Assembly: GCF_043290135.1 (NCBI RefSeq)
Contig: NC_134710.1
Span: 462,001,376-462,065,375, forward strand
Direction of reading: 5' to 3'
Source of the DNA: Rhipicephalus microplus
Lineage: Eukaryota > Arthropoda > Arachnida > Ixodida > Ixodidae
Length of the DNA: 64,000 bases
The position numbers and the translations under genes were made by a program. Below, piece by piece: positions 54,835-64,000 of this stretch. Within the stretch, counting starts at the first letter, position 1; each line of letters begins with the position of its first letter. The notes under the pieces are model-generated. The model did no database searches. It saw only the letters and a list, made by a program, of their open reading frames with translations, and was not told where the DNA came from.

Positions 54835-54912
54835 GCGTTAAGAAAGAATCTGCGGTATGGGAGAGACCTTCGCCCTGCACTGGGCGTGGTCAGGCTGATG
54901 ATGATGAGGTGA
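54835..54912 (+). mobile_element. LINE 3'-end fragment with GAT-repeat tail
   Basis: GGTATGGGAGAGACCTTCGC, then CCTGCACTGGGCGTGGTCAG and GCTGATGATGATGA form the 3' terminus of a tick LINE group whose copies end in (GAT)n. Only ~75 bp are present, a severely 5'-truncated insertion. Confidence 0.55.
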
Positions 54913-55599
54913 GTATACACCTAGCATCGTACACTCCGCCGTTGTTGCTGGGCTTCATGTTCACATCGAGCTGTATTGGCTGCTTGTTCAGTGCTCACGT
55001 CTTGTACTGAACCTAGTCAAAACAATCGCAAATGTCCTGTAAATCTGGACATGACTTTGTCAGAGTGGTAATGTTTACCATGGGTTGGCCTTGTTGTAGT
55101 TGCATGTTCATAACGTTAAGTGCTGCACTGAAGTGACGAGGATGGAACAGACAGAGTGAACAGGCACAAACAAGAACTTTCAACAATGCTTGTGGAAGTC
55201 GGATCATTTAATATAATCGTCAAAATGCATGGCGGACACTTGGGCATGCGTAAATGTGGTGGCATCAAGAAATGGCAAATCTTTTTGGGTAGTAATAAGG
55301 ATGGTACCGCGCAATTTCTTATGCGTACAGCCGAGCAGAAATAGGTGAACATCCCACGTGCCAATGCGCGAATAACGAACCGTCGCCTCCATTCTCATCA
55401 TCGTTTTTGTGGATTCTAAGGCTGTCGTTGAGGCACCGCCTCGTCTTTCCAAGTATAGTATTTCGCACACGACAGGACCAGCTGGTGCACGGCACCTTAT
55501 TTGGATTGCTCGTGGCGTGGGCCGGGTTTTTGTCGTAGCCGCGTGCTTTGCGATCAGTTCACTTGGTGAGTGTGCAGGATTTTCCCGGCTGGTTCTGTA
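54913..55599. other. Unassigned non-coding DNA
   Basis: No supported gene. Short open frames on both strands carry no recognisable motif. Confidence 0.4.
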
Positions 55600-56758
55600 A
55601 AAATGGGGCTTATATTTCAGTGGCGCGCGTAACATGATGAACATGAGTGGTGATACGTTTTTGTGTAGAAGTCCTTGTCATACAGATATCATCACACTAA
55701 TATTAGAAATGAGATATAAAACTGAAAATGAGAGTATAAAATCAAGGTTTCGAAGCTTGTATTTAAATGACACACAAATAACAAATATAGCTGCAAGAGT
55801 CGAGGATGAAGTAGGAAAACTACCGGGCAAACACTTGAAGTAGAGTGAGCTGTTGCATGTAATGACGAGGGCGACGGAAAAAGAGACGAAAACTGCTTGC
55901 TGGAAAGGAAAAAAAGCCAAAAAGTTCGTGGAACAGAGAAGTCTGGGAAGCGATCGAGAAGCGACCTGAGGCATCACGAGAGCACAGACAGGCAAAAAGG
56001 GAGAAGCGGCCACAGGATGAAGTCAACTAATTATGGCAATATAATTAAATATAAAAACCATTGTGCATAAATTGGTCAAGGCAAAAAAGTAAAATTGAGA
56101 GTGAACGCTGGATGACAAAGATTCGCAAAAAGAAGCCGCACCCAGATTATTTTAGAGCTACCTAAAAGCGCTTGGTAGGACGTACGTCCGTCACAATGCA
56201 ACAACGTATGGCAGGTGAAGAAAGAATTAAATTGTAAAGGCACGAAGCACCAGGATATATCCGAAAGGTAACAGCAGATTCGTTAAAAAAGGTCGCCCAG
56301 GGGACTTCCCGGGAAGTGAAAGTATGAAAAAGGGTGCTACCGAGGAAGACGCAGTACTTGAGAATTTCCATTGGATGAATGAAGGCCGAGAAAAAAATTC
56401 CTAAGCACACTACTCTGGGCTCATTTGGGGTTCCCGCCCGCCTCATTAACGAACTTGGACGTAGCACTAAAGAACTTAAGCACTGCTGAAATCCATAGAA
56501 AAGTGCTCACAGGAAAAGGAAATACAGGACGCTTGCCGGAGAAGTAGAATGCACTTAATCTATAAAGGCAAGGAAGAAAAGGTTAACATTCGCTCGTATA
56601 GACCGCTAACCATTACATATTTGCTATACAGGTGGGCGATGCAGGCAGTAAAATTAAAAGTAGAAAGGTGAGTAGACCAAAGTGATATTTTGGGAGACCT
56701 TGAGAATGGATTCCGAATCGACAAGTGGTTCGACGATAACCTGTTTTTAACAAGATAA
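55600..56758 (+). mobile_element. Decayed LINE fragment (LINE-C), linker and start of RT
   Basis: Plus-strand reading in several frames gives RVEDEVGKLPGK, then LDDKDSQKEAAPRLF, YLKALGRTYV, FPPASLTNLDVALKN, LIYKGKEEKVNIRSYRPLTI (~56,560), RWAMQAVKLKVE and LGDLENGFRIDKWFDDNLF (~56,690). This is the linker and the first RT blocks of a LINE, with many stops. It stops abruptly at ~56,758 where LINE-A sequence begins, so its 3' part is missing. The family differs from LINE-A and LINE-B. Confidence 0.65.
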
Positions 56759-57574
56759 CCTGATCCCCAAATGATGTAAGTTTATGCAGTCTCTGGTATT
56801 GTGCGTGGTCTTTTTTTGAGTAGCAGGTCACTACTGGCAGTCTTTGTGGCTTTGTAGCCTGCGTCTAGCGTTTCTATAAGGCGTCTGGACGCAAGAAAAA
56901 GTGAAATGCTTCTGGTGTTCTTTTCTGCACTTTTACTGTGGTTTATGTGGTATTTCGGGTACTTTTCTTTCTTGTTTGGAAGAAATTCGAAAATTTCATC
57001 GGCGTGCCATCTCTTGGAGGGGCGATTGGTTTTGAGAAGGCGAGGAGTTCCCATGAATTTGGTAGCTTATTCGGCGGCCATGCCAGCCACTCACCACCGA
57101 GCCCAACAAGGGGACGCTGCGAGACGCGTAGGAGACGCAAGCGCCATCCGTACATGGCCGCATTAACCTAATATATCTACTTAAGGTTGGATATCTAAAC
57201 CAGGTTAACCCTTGCCGCCGAGAATTGTGGAAGTAAAAAGAAGTGAGGAGAGAACAAGAAAGATTAAAAGTAGTAGAAAAGACGAATATGGAAAGAGAGA
57301 AGGAGACAGGAAGAGGCGACTGTCGATTTCTCCTGGGGGGTCAACCAAGGGGTGCAGTCTACATGAAACCGGGGCCCAAGGGGTGTGTTGCCTCTGCTGG
57401 GAGGCCTTAAAGGTCGAATCACCCAGTGTCAGCTCAACCCCCAGGATCTCGTTTTTCACGGACACGGCAGAGCCACGCACGGCTAGGCGTGGGGGGGAGC
57501 CAAAACTCCCGCGTTAGCTCGGGTCCGTCGTGTCGCTACACAACAAACGCCTACTTGCGCAGACGCCCCTGCGG
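56759..57574 (-). mobile_element. LINE-A 5' fragment, fourth copy
   Basis: ORF1 opens at ATG 57,054 and reads MGTPRLLKTNRPSKRW, then ADEIFEFLPNKKEKYPKYHI and SLFLASRRLIETLDAGYKAT without a stop for ~80 codons. A small deletion then shifts the frame near 56,815, and LINE-A similarity ends at 56,759. The 5' UTR follows to the target-duplication counterpart (57,575-57,589). Confidence 0.83.
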
Positions 57575-58079
57575 GGTTCGAAAAGAAGTCACGTACATAG
57601 TTATACGTACGTTCACTCGGGTCAATGGTGGCAAGGTTTGAGGTGATGGCTTCGTGTCGCACATAATGCAGACAACTTGGACGCACAGGGATCGAGCAAG
57701 TGTCGTAGTAGGTGCCACGTTTTCTTGGAGTTAGTCTGCCTGTCGAGACTGTCACATAGGTGACTCCACTGATGTCTCGCGAGGGCGAGGCTGTGGATCT
57801 CAATGTCGCGCGCTAGCGCTTCAAGGCGGTGGCGAAATTACTTGTTGTGACGCTGCCGGTGCCACCTGTGCATGAGGCCAGCGTGTGTGTCCCACATGGG
57901 GAGGAGGCGAGAGTTGGTAGTGGGCATGTCGGTGGTAGTCTCCATTTCACAGGTTATGACTTGCACGTGATCTTGCAAGAAGCGATCCATTCATGAATGT
58001 CCGTAATGGTGTCGGAGGCTTGTTCTTTATACAACTACGGAATTTCAGCCAATTGATAATGGGAGCTGTGGGTTTTGGC

Positions 58080-58765
58080 TTAATTCTTGCTCAGGTGCAT
58101 TGGTATTGTTATCATGAGGATGCTGTGCTCACTGCCCACTAACAGGCCTGTGTTGTCCCAAGTAGCACGCGTAACGTTCTTGCACAGTGTTAGGTCCGGC
58201 GTTGTGTCACGGCACACACTGTTGCCTAAGCGTGTGGGTGGCTGCTGCAGATCGTTAAGCAGGGCAAGACGAAGGTCTTGTACTAACGACCATAGCTTTC
58301 TGCTTTTCGGATCCGTGTGCGTGTAGCCCCAATCAGGATGTCCTATGTTGAAGTCGCTGAGCAAGAGCAGCTGTGCGTCTCCGACGAGAGCGATCGTCAG
58401 AAGTCTGCCGCTTTCTCACGGGGTGAACTGTATACACATTCAGGATGAAGAGGACTTTCCTGTGCGTTTGCGTGGTAGAATCTCTACGATGCTATGCTGA
58501 ATGCCCGTTGGTTCCAATTCTTGCTGTACAGCTGTGAGGCTGCTGTGAACGAGCGTGGATGTGCAGGTGGAAGCATGCGTATTAAGCTGATGGTAGGCCA
58601 TGTAACCGTGGAGGGTGGAGAGAGTAGACATCTCTTGCAAGGCGATAACATTCGGGGCCGGTTCCGTCGCCTGCGGATCAGCTTGCAGTTAATGTACCAG
58701 CTGCTGCAGGTGGCTCTGTTTCTTACATTACGCTTTTTTAGTTCCACTACCATATGGTCAGAGTG
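58080..58765 (-). pseudogene. LINE-B ORF2 endonuclease, fourth copy
   Basis: The open stretch 58,364-58,080 contains LSDFNIGHPDWGYTH, RDTTPDLTLC and GSEHSIL (Asp of the final catalytic pair changed to Glu). The 42-bp segment after the endonuclease is retained as in unit 3. Confidence 0.75.
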
Positions 58766-58778
58766 GGACACGCCATGA

Positions 58779-60616
58779 TTAGGCCATTGTAGGCTTGGGG
58801 CCCGCCTGCAGCGTGGTAAGTTCGTTGAACGGGGGCGGAAGGTTGCGGTGCTCGAGCCGGGCATGGATTTCGGCGGTAGTGGACTCCGTGTAATTTTTGA
58901 GAGCATTCAGTGACTTATTGGTGGCTTTCATATAACTCTTCAGTGCGTTTAGTGAGGTGTTCGTGTCTGCAATGGCTTGTTGCAGAGTGTTGAAACGGAC
59001 TTCGAATTTCGCGTCTAGGGTTGTGACAGCCATAGACACTGCTTTAGACACTGCTGTAGCGATATCAGTTTCATCATGAAGCGACGCGGTGGAGGTGTTT
59101 GCTTTGCGCTTACCCGCGGGCTGCGATTGCGGCTGGGATGGGGAAGAGACCGCCTGCATTGGTTCCTTTGAGGTCGCGGCTGATTGCGCAAGGGTTTTGT
59201 CTTGCTTTGCTTCTAACGACTGGATGTATTGTGGGAGGTTTCCAATCTGGGACATTAGTTAAGAGAGTTGAGACTGCTGCGAGGAAAGTTGTGCCTTAAG
59301 GGAGGAGTTCTCCCTGACCAACTCCCTCACCTGAGGAGCCTGCGACAACATCGGTGACGCTTTGAACGACGCTGGGGGTTCTTATGCCAAGGCAAGCTTC
59401 TTGGGACCTGGCACGGATGATGACTGTCACAATTCCTGGGACGAACCAGGGGAGGAGGAGCGAGGCGACGAGGATGAGTTGAGGTAGCGAGCGGAACAGG
59501 ACCATGATCGGGAATCGGACCTTAACTTGGAGGCAGGGGCCTGGACCGGGACCTCGACCGGGACTGGCCACGGTGGTGGGGTCTGGAATGGTCGGTTTGT
59601 TGCTGCCGCTGCGGCTGGTGGAGAGGCCGGTACGACTGTTTTAGGACGGTGAGTGACTGGTGCAAAGGATTGATGGCTGCTGTGGTTGTGGCTTTTCGTC
59701 GGGTGCTTGCACCGGTGCGTAGCCGGACGGGGTAGGCTTCTTAACGAAACGGTATTTGTAGTTCGAACTGTTGGTTGTGTGACCGCCCTTACAAACAATG
59801 CAGTAGGCACGGCATGTCGGTTGTGTGTCTTGTGGGGTCGGTGGGTGTTCCTCGTGGGTGTTCCTCGCCACAACGTGCACAGCAGTTGCATTTTGGATCA
59901 GGGCAAACGTCAGTTTGATGACCCACCTTGCGGCAGTTAAAGCATGCTTCAACTTTTGGGTATAAGGGGTAGAGGCGAAAGCAGACGCCGTGACACAAGA
60001 TCCATCGTGGCAAACAATCTCCAAGCATGGTGACGAGCACGTGGTTTGTCCATCCCGTGCGACGGCCACCCATGGCAGGCATAGTTAGGTTGCTCTCTTG
60101 CAAGTCTTTCAAGATTTCTGCACCAGTAAAGCTGTCACAGGGGTTGAACATGATGCCAAGAAATGCATCGTTGGGTGTTGTAGTGTAAGCGCGAAATTCA
60201 ATGGTCTGGACTCCGACCTGCAGGGACATGATTCGAAGGTTGGCTTGTGCTTGGACAGATTCTCGCACACTAAGGCTAAAAGTTTTGTTTGTGGGGTGAA
60301 CCCGCACTTTGTCGCGGGACGCTGGGGGCAGATCCGATAGCGACGCGGCCTTCAGCAGGGCTTCGTACAATTGCCAAGGCGGCAGCTTCGTAAGGTCGAC
60401 GGTAGTTTTTGGCCGTCCCACAATGTTGATGGCGTCAGGCGGCATCCTAGGTAGTCGACCGTGTCTTCGCAGGGATGGCGGGCGTAGTTTCAGGTCGTTA
60501 CGTGGGGGCGTCGCTTGCTGGGTGCCGTTCCGGTGTGGCGTTGCCTGGCGGAGCTCAAGGCGTTGCTTCTCCTGGGCGGGAAAACCAGGCGATGGCTGCC
60601 AACAGCCGTCCACCAT
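58779..60616 (-). pseudogene. LINE-B ORF1, fourth copy (first 275 codons open)
   Basis: ATG at 60,616. The frame is open to 59,789 and includes the conserved N-terminal region, the CCHC knuckle (CFNCRKVGHQTDVC, residues ~225-238) and the second Cys cluster (CNCCARCGEEHP). A 14-bp tandem duplication (~59,845) then shifts the frame, and the rest continues as an alternative frame to ~59,430. A coiled-coil part follows (59,255-58,779). It is the best-preserved N-terminal half of the four copies. Confidence 0.82.
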
Positions 60617-63600
60617 TCTTTTGCAAAAACCTTGGTTCCTTCAACCATGTACTCCGTGTCGGGGGCGACGGGGCTCGACAGGAACGCGGAGGGAAACGCT
60701 AAAGCACTAACAAAACGCCGACGCGAAAGAAAGTAATAATTGGTTACTTATCATTTGTTTTACACACAAAACTCGTCCTTGAATGTTCGGTTAAATACAT
60801 GCAAGTACGAACGCTCGAACGTCACCAAGGCGCGCGGATGCCATCTACGTTGACAGCAGACACGGAATATGTTAGAATTACCGCACAAAGCTCGTGAACT
60901 CATGTATACTCACTCGTCGAAAGTCATTAGAGGTGTAAGCAAACCACGAAAACAGCAAACAGAAACCAGGAAACAGGGCTCAACGGCGGGTGCAATAACG
61001 CGCGTCGTCGGAAGTCTTGAGCTTTTCTTTTTACCAGCGAGATGTTTCATAAACATTCAAGTGACTTCCGTGTACATGCGGGCGGCATCGTACTATCCTT
61101 GCACATCCAAGTACCACCTTTAAGCCAACAAAAGCCATTATATGCAGTACGTTAAAGTGTCCGGTACACAGACGGTTTTTTGTTTTTGTGTTTTTTTACG
61201 TTTCCACGCACGGAGGCGCGAAGCACAGTCGAGTATCAATGGAAGTGTCATTATGGCATAAAGTGCACTTGAAAAGACCATTAAGCACCTTTAGCAGTGC
61301 AGTAAGAATGTGCTATCAGCAAATCATCGGCTCTTATGAGTGATTATATCACCCACCACGTGCCGAACCACGTGCATGTAGCTTTAATACGTGACTGATA
61401 AAATAGGGTAACGCAGGCAACTGTGGGATACGACGGCTTCCGGTTCGACACACCACGTGGGTTAGCAGCGGCACGCATGCACTTCTGTACCGTTCCGTTG
61501 AAAAGAGCACCTCTCCATGCAATGTCAGCGCTTTGAAAGTTGCGAAAGCCATGAACAGTAAGGAAAGTTTTTATCACACTAAAATGCTCTGCAATGCTTT
61601 TATGCTGCTCAGGGGTACTTTGAGTCTTGCTAGCAGATCAGTCGATACAGAAGACAGTTTCATATTATGATACATTCTTTCAAATAAAAAAATCGCGATT
61701 TTAAAGATCTTAGGGGATGGTGCAGACTCTAGCAGTGTGTTAAGAGTTCATTTCGTGATCGCTGCTTCAACCCAAATCGTCGTTCGATCGGCATGAAGCG
61801 CTGCATTTATCGAGCGCGTTGAGATATCTTTCTTTTATAGTGTCCAGCGCACTGTAAAATGCATTTCTTAGTCGAAGCTGGATGCTTATTGGGGCACTCA
61901 TCTTGGTCAAGCTGTGTGGCACGGCGGAAAATAAACAATGCAGTCAGACATAGACAGCGCCGAAGAATCGAAACCCTGCGCTTGTTTACCGTACTTCTTG
62001 CTTTGTGTGCCGTCCTGACGCACAGTTTGACCAAGATAAAAGCAAACGGACTTGTTGAGTGCTTCGTGTAAGCTTATTCTTGAGTGAAGTTTTCGTGTTT
62101 TTTTGGTCATACCTATGGGTGCAATGCTGGCGCTCATCTCATATGACAGATAGATTTCGCCCGCGTTCCCATAATTTCTTTGCTAGGCGCACCTGCACGG
62201 CAATTTATTTCTGGTACAATCGCATCAAATAATGTGTAAGCTTTTTATTAGTTGGAATACACACGTGTTTGTGATGAAGTGGTCTTTGCACACTCTAGAT
62301 CCAACGTTCGGTACCCAAAGGCTACTTGTCGCTCCGGCTCCCTGCACAGCTGCGGCCTATCTCATTTTTTTCTTTCTCCATTTTATGAGAATTATTACAT
62401 GCGTCTGCCTTTCACGCTCGGGTTGGAGCAGGCAATGGCTGAACAACCGACCGTGGTTTGGCAGGACAAAGATAAACGGGCGACCGCGTGCGCGCATTTT
62501 CATTATTTTGAAGCTTACAGCGGAACAGTTCGCCGTCGTCTACTCTGCTCGAACTGGAAGCCGGAAGCAGACGGTTCATCTCACAATCCCTCGCTCTTTT
62601 ATTGGTCACCTATATGGGAAATGCAACAGCCCCGCTGACGTAGGCTACTGTTGAAAATGTCACATTGCCTCCTTCCGCAGAGCTGCTGCAGACGTCCAGC
62701 TAAAACTGTAATTATTAGAGTTTTAGTGCTGGGTACGCAAGCTCTTGGGGCGTCGCGGGCTTGGGGGTGCGCGGCATTGTGTAACCGGAATGCCTTATAC
62801 ACTTGCACATTTATTCTTCAAAATGCTTGGAGGTTGTTTGTGGTGAGCATTCGTGTTGTACACTCAAGGAGAAAAAAAAAGGAGTATCTTGTTACTCTTT
62901 TCGAGTAGTCGCATCTAGCATTGTATAGGACTCCCTTTAAAGAGACGCTTTTAACTCTCTTTTAGGTGTTACGCTTTTTCGAAGAGAATATAACACTTTC
63001 CTAACCGAGTTGACGCGCCTCTTAAAACCGAGTCATAAACCTAGCGAGCCAGATCTCTGCAAAAAAATCGTATCAGTAATTTTGTTTTAGGAGCGCCCAA
63101 TGAGAACGACCACCATGAAGCTAAATGTACTGTCGTGGAAAAAATGGTACAGGTGGGCTTCGATAAATTTGTGTTTACTTTGTTTTCTGTCACTACTTGG
63201 CATTTAAGCCGATACTAGTGGGTCTGTATCACTTGTTCTTTTTCTCTGCAATGAATCACAGCATTCATCGAATTCATATGCGTCAAGCCGGTGATAATAA
63301 ACGGTTCTTAAGTATTCCCCCCCCCCCCCCCCGACGAGCCTTGTCACTTTTTTGTCCTTGTGAGCACTGCAATATGAGAGCGGATTGCCGTCACATTCAG
63401 CATTCCCATCTTTAGAGCGCACCGCGACGAAATGGAGCATGGAAAATAAACTGACTGCATAGATGAAGAGTTTCTTCAGAGTATAAAATAACTCCGTGGC
63501 ATGAAATAAAAAAAAGGTTGTCGTTTGACACAAATTGTAAAAGTGGCTGCCATTTTTCTTTGAGAAAGTTTCGCGTCGCGCGAGATCTAGTTGTAGTCTC

Positions 63601-63711
63601 GCGCGCACGAACCGCCAGGCTTGTCACCGGTGCCCACTTAGTCAGTCGGGAACGCAGCGGGCGTCTTTTCCACTGCAGGTGCTCCGAAAAGGTGTTGAGA
63701 TTTTGGAATCG

Positions 63712-63909
63712 CTAAGCCCCTGCTCCTTCGGGAAGTGCTTTCTGCTCACGAATCATGGCCCGCTTGAGCAATTCCTCGTAGAATCTTCGCCGCTCGCGAC
63801 ACGTTCTTCCAATCGGGGGGTTGATCGTGACCCTTTTGGCCGGGACATAACCTGGAGCACCAGGCACGATATCCAGCTCCCAGTTTTTGGCAGCGTCAGC
63901 ACTCTCCAT
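63712..63909 (-). other. Conserved 65-codon frame, fourth copy
   Basis: Intact ATG to TAG. It is closest to unit 1 (ADAAKN, VPAKRV, RTCRERRR). No family recognised. Confidence 0.35.
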
Positions 63910-64000
63910 CTATCAAAAAAACGAGTGGTACTGCAACAGAAAATCTGCACGTTGAGCGTAGATTTGTGGCACGCATGAAAACGCGAGCTGCACGAAGGTC

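Larger units (their letters stand above)
56759..64000. repeat. Segmental repeat, dispersed fourth copy (incomplete in window)
   Basis: Homologous to units 1-3 through to the window end. It starts deeper in LINE-A ORF1 than the tandem units: 56,759-56,938 matches ~18,617-18,796. Contents: LINE-A 5' end 56,759-57,574, LINE-B 5' half 57,575 to ~60,720, flank with a C-tract at 63,317-63,332, and the 65-codon frame 63,712-63,909. Stretches 60,720-63,700 hold no recognised gene. LINE-A again lacks its 3' part and is fused to LINE-C. Confidence 0.9.

Overview
The window looks like nuclear DNA of a hard tick (Ixodida). It has no bacterial-style gene packing. Almost every recognisable coding stretch is a decayed transposable element. 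Three SINE copies have the tRNA-like head and the closing AATCA-type tail that I associate with Ruka, the tRNA-derived tick SINE. I recognised no intact host gene.

Layout. 1-7,240: mostly unassigned DNA with a small inverted-repeat (MITE-like) element at 4,795-5,250 and a perfect hairpin at 6,608-6,636. 7,320-9,903 (+): a CR1-like LINE ('LINE-D') with 5'-UTR direct repeats, ORF1, an endonuclease and the very C-terminus of ORF2, but no reverse transcriptase. 11,690-22,500 (-): an outer LINE ('LINE-B') carrying ORF1 with zinc knuckles, endonuclease, RT and RNase H. It is interrupted by a second LINE ('LINE-A', 14,831-19,433, -), which is flanked by a 15-bp target-site duplication. LINE-A is itself interrupted by a Ruka-type SINE (17,828-18,055) flanked by a perfect 16-bp duplication. 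A separate insert of about 1.4 kb lies in the RNase H end of LINE-B and contains a TATA/initiator core-promoter pattern.

A block starting inside LINE-A ORF1 is present three times in tandem: 18,797-27,700, 27,701-36,600 and 36,601-45,233 (8,904, 8,900 and 8,633 bp). A fourth, more distant copy runs from 56,759 to the window end. Each unit holds the 5' piece of LINE-A, the 5' half of LINE-B and about 5 kb of flanking DNA. That flank includes a Myb/SANT-like fragment and a 65-codon reading frame. The unit junctions fall at the end of a small hairpin and share two bases of microhomology. The copies are mosaics of one another, which points to unequal exchange or gene conversion.

The spacer 45,234-56,758 holds a CR1-like 3' fragment, an old SINE, and a P-element-type DNA transposon (48,109-52,750). 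The P element has matching terminal inverted repeats and a THAP/RNase-H-like transposase gene split by an intron inside the THAP domain. The gene now carries a lost start codon, two frameshifts and one nonsense codon, and a SINE with a 15-bp target duplication sits inside the element. A second inverted-repeat element (53,135-54,366) and a third decayed LINE ('LINE-C', 55,600-56,758) follow.

These parts do not form a pathway. Together they record successive insertions (LINE-B, then LINE-A, then SINE), followed by segmental amplification and exchange between copies.
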